From Desulfobulbales bacterium (lineage in GTDB: Bacteria > Desulfobacterota > Desulfobulbia > Desulfobulbales > JAGXFP01): a DNA stretch of 34,150 bases. Where the stretch lies: positions 1 to 34,150 of the forward strand of contig JARGFN010000006.1 of assembly GCA_029210665.1 (NCBI GenBank). Direction: 5' to 3'. This document shows positions 6,881 to 15,382 of this stretch, piece by piece. Numbering within the stretch: position 1 is the stretch's first letter; each line of letters opens with the position of its first letter. The position numbers were made by a program, and so were the translations under genes. A model generated the notes under the pieces. It searched no databases and was not told the origin of the DNA. It worked only from the letters and a program-made list of their open reading frames with translations.

Positions 6881-9116
6881 CCTGAACGGCGCCCGCTACC
6901 TGGCCCAGCGGGACAGGCGCAAACGCCGGCGGATATGGCTGGCTATCCTTGTCTGTATCTGCTTTCTGCCCATACTGACCTATATCGAGAGCAGAGTATT
7001 TAATCTCGGCGCCATCCCCTTTCCGGTCAGCGGCAACGTTCTGGTCTTTACCGTCATCAATATCAACGTCCTGCTGCTCTTGCTGGTGGTCTTCCTGGTT
7101 CTGCGTAATCTGGTCCAGCTGATCTTCGATCGCCGCCGGGGTTTTCTGGGGACCAGACTGCGCAGCAAGATGGTTATTTCGTTCGTCTCCCTGTCTCTGG
7201 TGCCGACCGGGCTGCTGTTCTTCATCTCCCTGCAGTTTGTCTCGACCAGCATGGATTACTGGTTCAATATCCGGGTCGAACAGTCCCTCCAGGAATCTCT
7301 CAATATTGCCAAGGATGTCTACGACGATGCTCGCCGCCAGGTGCGCGCCCAGGGCGAGTCCATTGCCACCCGTCTCGAATCCGAACTCTATCAGCAGTTG
7401 ATTGCCCAGCATCTCGATGTCTTTCTCGCCGACATTTCGGAAAGCCGTGGCCTGGCAGGGCTCGAACTTCTTTCCGATCAGCGGGTCGCCCTGGTCAAGG
7501 TTTACGATCAGGGGATAGACCGCCGCAAGATTCCGGAAATCCCCGCCGATCTGTTGCGCGGGGCCCTGGCCGGCGAGACTGACCGGGTAGCCATCCAGGG
7601 GGTGGATGAGGGCGAATTGATCCGGGGCCTGATGCCGGTCAGACTCGGGCCGGAGAGCGATCGCCGGACCAATGTCCTGATCACTTCCCTGCTGATTCCC
7701 CGGGAGCATTTACAGTCCATGGAGGTTATTTCCAGCGGGCTTGAGGGATATCGGCAGTTGATGATCCTCAAGAATCCGATCAAGACCAGCCTGCTGGTGA
7801 TGCTGCTGATCGTTACCCTGTTGATCGTCTTCTGCGCGATCTGGTTCGGATTCTATGTGGCGCGCGGGCTCACCGGCCCCATCGCCAAGCTCGCCGACGC
7901 GACCAGAAGGGTGGCCGACGGCGAACTCGATTTTGTCCTGGAGAAGGAGTCGGGCGACGAGATGGGCACCCTGGTCGATTCCTTCAACCGGATGACCCGG
8001 GATCTGCTGGTCGGCAAGCAGCAGCTGGAAGAGGTCAATCTGGCCCTGCAGGATAGTTATTCGGAACTGGAAAAGCGCCAGCAGTACACCGAAACCATTC
8101 TCCAGAATGTCGCGGCCGGGGTCATCTCCATGGATGAATCGGGCCGGATCACCACAATCAACCATTTTGCCGAGGAGCTTCTCAAAATCGATCGAAAGAA
8201 GATGCTCGGCCGGGATTACCGGGAGATCATGCAACCGGCGCACACGAGGATCATGGACGGTTTTTTCGACGAACTGGCCCGTTCGGGAAAGTACTCGATT
8301 CAGCATCCGGTGCGGCTCAGCATCGGCGATGAAACCTTTTCGCTGCGGGTTAATTTTACCCAGCTGATGGACGAGAACCATAATTCCCTCGGGGTGGTGC
8401 TGGTTTTCGATAATCTGACCGAATTGGAGAAGGCCCAGCGCATGGCGGCCTGGCGCGAGGTGGCAAGAAGGATCGCCCACGAGGTAAAAAATCCGTTGAC
8501 CCCGATCCAGCTTTCGGCCCAGCGTCTGCGCAAAAGGTATATGGCCCGCCTGGCCGATGACGACGAGGTCTTCGACAGCTGTACCAGGACGATCATCAAT
8601 CAGGTCGATGAGCTGAAGAGGCTGGTCAGTGAATTTTCCAGTTTTGCCAGGATGCCTGCGGTCCGCAAGTCAATCAGCGATCTTTCCGAAATGGCTCGGG
8701 AGGTGCTGGTCTTTTACCGGGAGGCCCATAAGAATATCGAGTTCGATTTTAAACAAGGTCGGCAGATTCCCAAATTTTCTTTCGACCAGAAGCAGTTAAA
8801 ACGGGTATTGATTAACCTTATGGACAACGCGGTGGCGGCGGTGCCGACCGATCGCGGCAAAATAGGGATCGAAGTATATTTCGATGCCCGGGGAAAGGCG
8901 GCTTTTCTTGAGGTGTGGGACAACGGGCCCGGGGTGCGCGATGACGACAAGCTCAGGTTGTTCGAGCCGTATTTTTCCACCAAAAAAACCGGAACCGGCC
9001 TGGGCCTGGCGATTGCCGGCACCATAGTCGCCGACCATGACGGCTATATCCGGGTCAAGGATAATGAACCGTCCGGCGCCAGATTCGTGATTGAGATGCC
9101 GGTAGCCGTTTCCTGA
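6861..9116 (+). CDS. ntrY: NtrY-like membrane sensor histidine kinase
   Basis: This 751-residue kinase has three N-terminal membrane segments (about 25-43, 58-82, 103-127), an extracytoplasmic region, and a fourth segment near 311-335. A HAMP domain (ARGLTGPIAKLADATRRVADG), a coiled linker, a PAS domain (ETILQNVAAGVISMDESG), HisKA and HATPase_c follow. The phospho-acceptor is His540 in ARRIAHEVKNPLTPIQ. The ATP-binding boxes are present: N box NLMDNAVAA, G1 DNGPGV, G2 GTGLGLAI. This is the architecture of NtrY, which phosphorylates NtrX. It ends with TGA at 9114-9116, two bases before a mobile repeat element that now separates it from its response regulator gene. The next in-frame stop is the TGA inside that element's terminal repeat. 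Confidence 0.93.
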   Translation: MSNSDTNLNGARYLAQRDRRKRRRIWLAILVCICFLPILTYIESRVFNLGAIPFPVSGNVLVFTVININVLLLLLVVFLVLRNLVQLIFDRRRGFLGTRLRSKMVISFVSLSLVPTGLLFFISLQFVSTSMDYWFNIRVEQSLQESLNIAKDVYDDARRQVRAQGESIATRLESELYQQLIAQHLDVFLADISESRGLAGLELLSDQRVALVKVYDQGIDRRKIPEIPADLLRGALAGETDRVAIQGVDEGELIRGLMPVRLGPESDRRTNVLITSLLIPREHLQSMEVISSGLEGYRQLMILKNPIKTSLLVMLLIVTLLIVFCAIWFGFYVARGLTGPIAKLADATRRVADGELDFVLEKESGDEMGTLVDSFNRMTRDLLVGKQQLEEVNLALQDSYSELEKRQQYTETILQNVAAGVISMDESGRITTINHFAEELLKIDRKKMLGRDYREIMQPAHTRIMDGFFDELARSGKYSIQHPVRLSIGDETFSLRVNFTQLMDENHNSLGVVLVFDNLTELEKAQRMAAWREVARRIAHEVKNPLTPIQLSAQRLRKRYMARLADDDEVFDSCTRTIINQVDELKRLVSEFSSFARMPAVRKSISDLSEMAREVLVFYREAHKNIEFDFKQGRQIPKFSFDQKQLKRVLINLMDNAVAAVPTDRGKIGIEVYFDARGKAAFLEVWDNGPGVRDDDKLRLFEPYFSTKKTGTGLGLAIAGTIVADHDGYIRVKDNEPSGARFVIEMPVAVS

Positions 9117-9118
9117 TC

Positions 9119-9391
9119 CCTGAATCCGTGACGGCTTAGTGGAAAATTTTGCTTTATTTGTTTATTGTTACGTAAAATAACCTTTTTTACTGAGTCGTCT
9201 CGATTAACCCCGCCGCCCTGCGGGGCGCCCGATAACGGCGCATCTGCTGCGTTGGCAACTCGTTGATATAAAGCTGAGTTGAGCAGCTTGCCTGCTCGTA
9301 CGAAACTTATGCCCTGTGGGTGTACCATTAGTATTATCAACATCGTTGCCGCCTTGCATCTGCGCCGTTCTCGAACGCTCACGGATTCAGG
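9119..9391 (-). mobile_element. MITE-like element, copy A (inverted orientation), between ntrY and ntrX
   Basis: A 273-bp non-coding element bounded by CCTGAATCCGTGA (9119-9131) and its exact inverse TCACGGATTCAGG (9379-9391). Read on the minus strand it aligns along its length with copy B at 12628-12898, including the GGCGCCC/GGCGGCGGGG block and the segment with GGGCATAAGTTTCGTACGAG. Flanking bases (TGATC left, TAATT right) match at only three of five positions, so a clean target duplication is not preserved. It fills nearly all of the 305-base gap 9117-9421. Confidence 0.85.
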
Positions 9392-9421
9392 TAATTATAA
9401 AAAGAAGAAGACCCCCCTGTT

Positions 9422-10795
9422 ATGGTAAAGAGAATTCTGGTTGTTGACGACGAAAAGAGCATCCTCGATTCGCTGGCCGGTATTCTGGTCGACGAGGGTT
9501 TTGTGCCGGTATGCGCCGGTTCGGCCGAGGAGGGGCTGAAGCTGATCGACGAGGAGGAGATCGATCTGGTCCTGATGGATATCTGGATGCCGGGGATGGA
9601 CGGCTTGCAGGCCCTGGAAGAGATCAAAAAGCGCGATCCGGCCCTGCCGGTCATCATGATTTCGGGCCACGGCAATATCGAAACCGCCGTCAAGGCGACC
9701 AAGAAGGGCGCCTTCGATTTTATCGAAAAACCGCCGTCCTACGACAAGATAGTGGTGGCGGTAACCAACGGTCTGGCCATGTCGAAACTGGTTGAGGAGA
9801 ATGAGATTCTGCGGATCTCGGCCAGGAAGAAAACGGCGCTGACCGGCAATTCCAAGGCCATTCAGGAGCTGTCCGGCCAGATCGAGCGGGTGGCGCCGAC
9901 CTCGGCCTGGGTGTTGATCAGGGGAGAACACGGCACCGGCAAGGAGGTGGTCGCCCAGTCCATCCACCGGTTGTCCGGGTCCAGCGCCAAGCCGATGGTT
10001 GAGCTTAATTGCGCGGCGATCCCCGAAGAGCTGATCGAGAGCGAATTGTTCGGCCATGAGAAAGGCTCCTTTACCGGCGCGACCGCGAACCGCCGCGGCA
10101 AGTTCGACCAGGCCGACGGCGGCATGCTTTTTCTCGATGAAATCGGCGACATGAGTCTTAAGACCCAGGCCAAGATCCTGCGCATTTTGCAGGAACAGAA
10201 ATTTGAAAGGGTCGGCGGCGGCAAGACCATTTCGGTGGAGGTCAGGGTGTTGGCGGCCACCAATAAGGACCTGGAGCGTGAAATCGAGGCGGGCAATTTC
10301 AGGGCCGATCTCTTTTATCGGTTGAACGTGGTGCCGATCAATGTGCCGCCGCTACGGGACCGCCTTGACGATATTCCGTTGCTGGTCGATGAATTTTTGA
10401 ACGATATGGCCCGGAAAGGTCTCGGCGAAAAGAGTTTTGACGAAGCCGCGTTCAAGGCCCTGACGGGTCACAGCTGGCCGGGGAATGTCCGTGAATTACG
10501 GAATCTGGTTGAACGCGCGGTCATCATGGCACCCGGCAAGACGATTACCGGGGATGACCTGGCCCTGCTGCTCCCGGCCGGGCAGGGTGCGGAGCCATCC
10601 CCGGTATCCGGAATCTGGCGGGCGCCGTTTATGGTCAACGACTTCAAGGAGGCAAGAAAAATTTTCGAAAGAGAATTTCTCCGGGTAAAGCTGATGGAAA
10701 ATCATGGTAATATAAGTCAGACCGCCGAAGAGATCGGCCTGGAGCGCAGTCATCTTCACAAAAAGGTTAAAACCCTGCGGGTCGATAACGAATAG
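9422..10795 (+). CDS. ntrX: NtrX-like sigma54-dependent response regulator
   Basis: This 457-residue regulator has three domains. The receiver domain (1-120) has acidic Asp9/Asp10, phospho-acceptor Asp53 in LVLMDIWMPGMDG, and the conserved Lys in IEKPP. The AAA+ sigma54-activation domain (about 140-370) has a Walker A variant GEHGTGKE (His where Ser is common), the sigma54-contact loop as GSFTGA rather than GAFTGA, Walker B MLFLDEIGDM, and an R-finger region. A C-terminal Fis-type helix-turn-helix (GNISQTAEEIGLERSHLHKK) follows. It activates transcription from -24/-12 promoters. ATG 9422 has only a weak purine-rich ribosome site (AAGAAGAAGA). Element A sits just upstream, so expression may depend on read-through from ntrY or on a promoter at the element edge. 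Confidence 0.93.
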   Translation: MVKRILVVDDEKSILDSLAGILVDEGFVPVCAGSAEEGLKLIDEEEIDLVLMDIWMPGMDGLQALEEIKKRDPALPVIMISGHGNIETAVKATKKGAFDFIEKPPSYDKIVVAVTNGLAMSKLVEENEILRISARKKTALTGNSKAIQELSGQIERVAPTSAWVLIRGEHGTGKEVVAQSIHRLSGSSAKPMVELNCAAIPEELIESELFGHEKGSFTGATANRRGKFDQADGGMLFLDEIGDMSLKTQAKILRILQEQKFERVGGGKTISVEVRVLAATNKDLEREIEAGNFRADLFYRLNVVPINVPPLRDRLDDIPLLVDEFLNDMARKGLGEKSFDEAAFKALTGHSWPGNVRELRNLVERAVIMAPGKTITGDDLALLLPAGQGAEPSPVSGIWRAPFMVNDFKEARKIFEREFLRVKLMENHGNISQTAEEIGLERSHLHKKVKTLRVDNE

Positions 10796-10856
10796 CGAGG
10801 TCGGTGCCCGGCCCAGAAAACCGTTGATGGCAAGGCGTCTGCCGGGAGGATCCAAG

Positions 10857-12611
10857 ATGGTCAGGCATGGGGACGTCTTGCCCAGCCGTAAAGAGCTGGA
10901 AAGAGAGATAAGCAAGTATCTTGCCGATAAGTATGGGGAAAAGATCAAGGTTATGTCCGATTTTCCCGCTGCGGAATCGGAAAAAGACGATACCGGGGAG
11001 AAGTTCGGACCATCCTCGGCTACCGCTGAAATCTTCAACTTTCAGCTTAAACCGGAAGAACTGGTCGCTTATCTCGATGAATATGTGGTCCGCCAGGATC
11101 AAGCCAAAGCCGTTCTCGCCACCAAGATCTGCACCCACTTCAACAGGATTCGCCATGCCGCCGAAAAAGGGCGGCTGGACCGGCGCAGTCAGGGGCAGGT
11201 GAAAAGCAATGTTTTGCTGATCGGGCCGACCGGAGTCGGCAAGACCTTTCTGATTAAATTGATTGCTCGCAAGCTCGGCGTCCCTTTCGTAAAGGGCGAT
11301 GCCACCAAGTTCAGTGAGACCGGTTATGTCGGCAGGGACGTTGAGGATCTGGTCCGCGACCTGGTCAAGGAGGCCGGCGGCGTCATCGATCGGGCGGAAT
11401 TCGGGATCATCTATGTCGATGAGATCGACAAGATCGCCGGTTCTGATGATCGTATCACCCACGATGTGTCCAGAACCGGGGTGCAGCGCGCCCTCCTTAA
11501 ACCGATGGAAGAGACCGAAGTGGAGTTGAAGGTTCCCCACGATCCCATTTCCCAGCTTGAGGCCATCGAATATTATCGGACCCACGGTAAGCGCGAAGGC
11601 AGGACGGTCAACACCAGAAATATCCTCTTCATCATGAGCGGCGCTTTTACCGGCCTGGAGGAGATTGTTAAAAAAAGGGTCGGTCGGCAGTCCATCGGTT
11701 TCGAAAGCACGGTGACCTCGAAAAAGGAGGCAATGCTCTATCTGGGCCAAACCAAGGCCGAGGATCTGATCCAGTACGGTTTCGAAAGCGAGTTCGTCGG
11801 CCGTTTACCGGTGATAACCGTATTGGATGAACTATCCGAGGACGATTTTTACCGGATCCTGCTCAATCCGAACAATTCGGTAGTGCTTGGTAAAAGGCAG
11901 GATTTCCGGGCTTACGGAATCAGGCTTGTTTTCGAGGACGATGCCCTGCGCGAGGTGGCGGCCCGGGCCGTCAAGGAAAAAACCGGGGCACGGGGCCTGG
12001 TAAGTGTCCTGGAGAGATCCTTGCTGCCCTACGAGAAAAAGCTCCCCTCCGGCGATCAGGCTTATCTTGTCGTTTCCAGGGATATGATTATCGCCCCCGA
12101 GACCGAATTGGCCGACTTGCTGGCAGACCCCGGCCGCGCCGAATTCCATCGCCGCCGCTTCGAGGTTCTGGCGAGTGAAGAGCGGGAGCGAATCGTCGAG
12201 TTTTTGCGGAAGTCCCGGGCCGATTGTTTTGCGCGGCAAGAGATTGCCGGTTCGCCGAACCGGCTGCGGCTTCTGGCCGAGATGTGTCAGGAAGACAACC
12301 TCGAATCGCACGAGGCCTGTCGGATCATGGTCGAGTTACTCGGCTATATCAGGGAATGCGAGGCGGAATTCAGTTCGGCGGATCTTGCGGTCCGATTCGA
12401 TCAAACCGCCGAGGATGAGATCCTTGCCGCCATGCCCGCCGGCCGGGCGGAGGTTGTCGCCGCTTGCGAAAGGGTGTTCAGGATTTGTGAGCCGGGCTTG
12501 CGCCTGATCAACCGCAAGAAGGATATCCGGCAGGTGGTATTGACCGGTGAGGCAATCGGCGATCCGGAAAAGTTTATCAACAAACTGGTTCAAAACAGCT
12601 TTATAGTGTAA
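10857..12611 (+). CDS. ClpX-like AAA+ unfoldase lacking the zinc-binding domain, with C-terminal extension
   Basis: I start this 584-residue protein at ATG 10857 (GGGAGG seven bases upstream) rather than at 10824. The AAA+ core is clearly ClpX-type: Walker A GPTGVGKT near 123-130, pore loop GYVG (156-159), Walker B IIYVDEID (184-191), the ClpP-docking tripeptide IGF (280-282), the arginine-finger segment EFVGRLP (Arg316) and sensor-2 GARG (377-380). In contrast to ClpX there is no N-terminal Cys4 zinc domain; the first 60 residues are charged and Cys-free. About 160 residues after the ClpX-equivalent end form an extra helical domain that I do not recognise. The likely role is ATP-driven protein unfolding, probably with ClpP, but the substrate class is unknown. 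It lies 61 bases after ntrX and may share its transcript. Confidence 0.88.
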   Translation: MVRHGDVLPSRKELEREISKYLADKYGEKIKVMSDFPAAESEKDDTGEKFGPSSATAEIFNFQLKPEELVAYLDEYVVRQDQAKAVLATKICTHFNRIRHAAEKGRLDRRSQGQVKSNVLLIGPTGVGKTFLIKLIARKLGVPFVKGDATKFSETGYVGRDVEDLVRDLVKEAGGVIDRAEFGIIYVDEIDKIAGSDDRITHDVSRTGVQRALLKPMEETEVELKVPHDPISQLEAIEYYRTHGKREGRTVNTRNILFIMSGAFTGLEEIVKKRVGRQSIGFESTVTSKKEAMLYLGQTKAEDLIQYGFESEFVGRLPVITVLDELSEDDFYRILLNPNNSVVLGKRQDFRAYGIRLVFEDDALREVAARAVKEKTGARGLVSVLERSLLPYEKKLPSGDQAYLVVSRDMIIAPETELADLLADPGRAEFHRRRFEVLASEERERIVEFLRKSRADCFARQEIAGSPNRLRLLAEMCQEDNLESHEACRIMVELLGYIRECEAEFSSADLAVRFDQTAEDEILAAMPAGRAEVVAACERVFRICEPGLRLINRKKDIRQVVLTGEAIGDPEKFINKLVQNSFIV

Positions 12612-12627
12612 AAAGATTTGTCTTTAA

Positions 12628-12898
12628 CCTGAATCCGTGAGCGTTCGATAACGGTGCAGATGCAAGGCGGCAACTCGTTGATAATACTAATGGTACACCC
12701 AAAGGGCATAAGTTTCGTACGAGCAGGCAAGCTGCTTAACTCAGCTTTATATCAACGAGTTGCCAACGCGGCAGATGCGCCGTTATCGGGCGCCCCGCAG
12801 GGCGGCGGGGTGAACCTGGCAATCCAGGGAAAAACGATTATCTAATGAAATTACAAACTTATAAATGAAATTTACCACGAAGCCGTCACGGATTCAGG
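12628..12898 (+). mobile_element. MITE-like element, copy B (most complete), with TTTAA target duplication
   Basis: A 271-bp element bounded by CCTGAATCCGTGA (12628-12640) and TCACGGATTCAGG (12886-12898). It is flanked directly by TTTAA on both sides (12623-12627 and 12899-12903), a perfect 5-bp target duplication. Inside is a large imperfect foldback (12646-12788). The rest is AT-richer and ends with ACCACGAAGCCG before the right terminus. It has no transposase, so it must be moved in trans. It fills the gap between the ClpX-like gene and hemB, starting 17 bases after the stop codon. Confidence 0.9.
12646..12788. repeat. Foldback (hairpin) module inside element B
   Basis: CGATAACGG (12646-12654) pairs with CCGTTATCG (12780-12788), and GGCAACTCGTTGATA (12669-12683) pairs perfectly with TATCAACGAGTTGCC (12750-12764). 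The bases between the two paired blocks match imperfectly, so the unit can form one long stem with a loop of about 66 bases. The same block is reduced in copy C and absent from copy D. Confidence 0.8.
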
Positions 12899-12929
12899 TT
12901 TAACCGAAAATCCATAAGGAGTTGCGCCA

Positions 12930-13910
12930 ATGATCTTTCCGGAATATCGCCCGCGCCGCATGCGGCGGAATGAAATCCTCCGGTCGCTGGTCAGGGAGAC
13001 TACCCTGTCCGCCGACCATCTTATCTATCCGCTCTTCGTCAAGCACGGCAAGAATGTCAACGAGGAAATCGGTTCGATGCCCGGTGTTTTCCGGCTCTCG
13101 GTGGACCGGCTCGGCGCCGAGGCCAAGGAGTGCATGGCGCTGGGGGTCAATAATGTCATCCTCTTCGGACTGCCGGAAAAAAAGGATGCGGTCGGTTCCG
13201 GCGCCCATGCCAGGGACGGCATTATCCAGCGGGCCATCAAGGAGCTCAAGAACAAGGCGCCCGGCTTGAACGTGATCACCGATGTCTGTCTTTGCGAGTA
13301 TACCGATCACGGCCACTGCGGCATCATCATCGACCGGCAGGTCGACAACGATTCCACCCTGGAAGTGCTGGCCAAAACCGCCCTTTCCCATGCCGAGGCC
13401 GGGGCCGACATGGTCGCCCCTTCCGATATGATGGACGGCAGGGTTGCCGAGATCCGGGGAGCCCTCGATGAAAACAACTTCCACAATATTCCGATCATGT
13501 CCTACGCGGTCAAGTATGCCTCGTCCTTCTACGGGCCGTTTCGCGATGCCGCCGACGGCGCTCCCCAGTTCGGGGACCGGTGCGGTTATCAGATGGATCC
13601 CGCCAATGTCAGGGAGGCATTCCGGGAGGCGGACCTCGATGTCGAAGAGGGGGCCGATATCCTGATGGTCAAGCCGGCGGTGGCCTACCTCGATATTATC
13701 GCCAAGCTCCGCGACGAATACGATCTGCCCATCGCCGCCTACCATGTCAGCGGCGAGTATGCGATGATCAAGGCGGCCGCCGAGAAAGGCTGGATCGACG
13801 GCGACAAGGTAATGTACGAAACCCTGCTTAGTATCAGGCGGGCCGGCGCCGATATCATCCTTACCTATTTTGCCAAGGAGGCGGCCCGCTATCTGCGGAA
13901 ATCCTTATAG
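12930..13910 (+). CDS. hemB: Delta-aminolevulinic acid dehydratase (porphobilinogen synthase)
   Basis: HemB condenses two 5-aminolevulinate molecules to porphobilinogen, the second common step of tetrapyrrole synthesis (heme, siroheme, cobalamin). At 326 residues it has the normal length. The two active-site lysines are visible: Lys195 in [16 protein letters not shown] and the Schiff-base Lys248 in ILMVKPA. The metal site is the Cys type (Cys120, Cys122, Cys130 in [14 protein letters not shown]), which indicates a zinc-dependent enzyme rather than the Asp-rich magnesium type. AAGGAG precedes ATG 12930. Element B lies immediately upstream, so the native promoter must be inside or beyond it. 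The last 22 bases overlap the 3' end of the convergent sensor gene, with no terminator between them. Confidence 0.97.
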   Translation: MIFPEYRPRRMRRNEILRSLVRETTLSADHLIYPLFVKHGKNVNEEIGSMPGVFRLSVDRLGAEAKECMALGVNNVILFGLPEKKDAVGSGAHARDGIIQRAIKELKNKAPGLNVITDVCLCEYTDHGHCGIIIDRQVDNDSTLEVLAKTALSHAEAGADMVAPSDMMDGRVAEIRGALDENNFHNIPIMSYAVKYASSFYGPFRDAADGAPQFGDRCGYQMDPANVREAFREADLDVEEGADILMVKPAVAYLDIIAKLRDEYDLPIAAYHVSGEYAMIKAAAEKGWIDGDKVMYETLLSIRRAGADIILTYFAKEAARYLRKSL

Positions 13911-15199
13911 AGCTTCGCGGCGCATTTTGGGCAGTAGCTATGGCTGAACTGGGCCTCCGAATGGTCCCTGATGTATGATTCGATCTGTTCCCATTCTCCG
14001 GACTCGGTGCGGATATCCTTGCAGGAGGCGCAGATCGGCAGGAAGCCGCTGAGGATTTTGACTTCGGCCAGGGCCCTTTCCAGCTCCTCGGTCCTTTCCT
14101 CAACCAGTTGATCGAGTTGTTCATGCTGTACGGCCAGCTTTTGCTCGGTTTGCTCGTGTTCGCGGATCTCGTTTTGCAGGCTGTTATGGATGTCGGTCAG
14201 GTCGGTTTCGATTCGGCCGAGATAGCTGTAGAGCAGCAGCATCAGGACAATGAGCGCCATGAAGGTAAGAAGGCTCAGCATAATGATGCGTTGATTGCTC
14301 GAGGAGATTTTCTTGAAATCCCTGAGGACGATGATCGCGCCGATGTTTTTGATGCCGGCCTCGGAAAGGGGGATGGTCACTCCCCGGTAGGACCCTTTTT
14401 GAGAAGCGACGCTGAAGACCTCCCCGTAGTGAAACCGGTTGGGGTCGTTGAGGATTTGCTGGAGATCTTCCGGCAGCCTGGCCATGGTGGTCGAGATCAC
14501 CACATGTTCGGCAAGAAAATCCCAATCGCCCTTCTCCCTGCCCAGCATCCGGCGGCCTTCCCGCCAGTCTTCGGCATTGAGGAACTTTTTTTCGACAATG
14601 AAGTTGATCTCCAGTTCCAGGATCTTTTTCATCTCCTCGGCAATCTGGTCGATCTCCTTGCCCAGTTCGATAAAGCCGACAAGCTCGCCGTCAATGTGCC
14701 AGGGGATCACAAAACGCAGGGTCAGGGTGCCGAGGGGCCCCAGTTCCAGGCCATAGGCATGGGTGTTGTTCTTGGCGGCAAAATTCATGGTGTGGCGGGC
14801 GACCAGGTCCCCATGGCGGGGCGGATTATGGACCCGCAAAAAACAGGTTTTGTCGGGCAGGTGAAAATAAAAATGGGTGATCTTGAAGCGCTGCTTGATC
14901 TTTTCCAGGATGGGTTCTGTTTCTTGCAGGAGTAGTTCCCGGTCGCCGCCGAGGAATGCTTCCCCGAGAGATGCATTATCCACATAGGTGCTGGCCAGGC
15001 TTTCCAGGACGTCGGTTTCAACCTGCAGAAGCTTGTTGAACAGGGCGTAGGTGCCGTCAAGCCGCATGTTCAACTCGTCATTGTAATGGCGCTGCTGGAT
15101 TGAATAGGTGGTGATGATGCCGACGAAGCAGAGCAGGAGGACGGCCAGCCCCACCGGTGGCATTATCTTGTTACGAATCTTGCTTGGTGGCGATGTCAA
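13889..15199 (-). CDS. Cache-type membrane sensor with C-terminal CxxC...CxxC module, no recognised output domain
   Basis: This protein has about 436 residues. I place the start at TTG 15199 (AGGTGG five bases upstream on the minus strand); ATG 15163 is an alternative. The open frame extends to 15745, but that extension is antisense to acnB. There is a membrane segment near residues 13-32, a large extracytoplasmic region resembling a double Cache ligand-binding domain ([21 protein letters not shown]-like strands), a second membrane segment (about 304-326), a coiled coil (about 330-385), and a terminal module with Cys390/Cys393 (ICASCKDIR) and Cys423/Cys426 ([12 protein letters not shown]). 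That terminal module resembles tails I know from PAS/histidine-kinase and response-regulator proteins of Desulfobacterota; metal binding is inferred. No kinase, GGDEF or methyl-accepting domain is visible, so its downstream partner is unknown. Confidence 0.75.
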   Translation of the reverse strand: MTSPPSKIRNKIMPPVGLAVLLLCFVGIITTYSIQQRHYNDELNMRLDGTYALFNKLLQVETDVLESLASTYVDNASLGEAFLGGDRELLLQETEPILEKIKQRFKITHFYFHLPDKTCFLRVHNPPRHGDLVARHTMNFAAKNNTHAYGLELGPLGTLTLRFVIPWHIDGELVGFIELGKEIDQIAEEMKKILELEINFIVEKKFLNAEDWREGRRMLGREKGDWDFLAEHVVISTTMARLPEDLQQILNDPNRFHYGEVFSVASQKGSYRGVTIPLSEAGIKNIGAIIVLRDFKKISSSNQRIIMLSLLTFMALIVLMLLLYSYLGRIETDLTDIHNSLQNEIREHEQTEQKLAVQHEQLDQLVEERTEELERALAEVKILSGFLPICASCKDIRTESGEWEQIESYIRDHSEAQFSHSYCPKCAAKLYKDFRR

Positions 15200-15382
15200 G
15201 ATATCCACCTGTCGTTGGTAACAGTTAAAGAGGGGATGGTGCGTGTTTGATGATCCGTACCCTGAAGTTTTAATTATAATAATAATTACTCTTAAATGGT
15301 AGTTATTATTGACCCGGAGAAGTATCCAATCGTTTTGATTGACAAGAATGAGGCTCCTTTTTTTATAACATGAGGTTATTTG
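15200..15382. promoter_or_regulatory. Divergent AT-rich intergenic region with an inverted repeat, sensor gene versus acnB
   Basis: This 183-base region must hold the promoters of both divergent genes. An AT-rich block (15268-15312) contains AATAATTACT (15281-15290) and AGTTATTATT (15301-15310), which are inverse repeats with one mismatch and centres 20 bases apart, the spacing of a dimeric operator. On the minus strand a perfect TATAAT is present at 15273-15278, but no convincing -35 accompanies it. A TTGACA at 15339-15344 points at acnB but lies too close to its ribosome site to serve a normal promoter. Confidence 0.35.

Noticed and set aside
12654-12845. 63-residue frame, similar to one at 9044-9382 (- strand) and partly to 24271-24474
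   Set aside because: These similar peptides come from the repeated DNA of the mobile family. Frames are disrupted in copies C and D and there is no ribosome site, so the conservation is of DNA, not protein.
15339-15369. TTGACA...TATAAC as acnB promoter
   Set aside because: The spacing is 19 bases and transcription would start at or inside the ribosome site (15372-15375).
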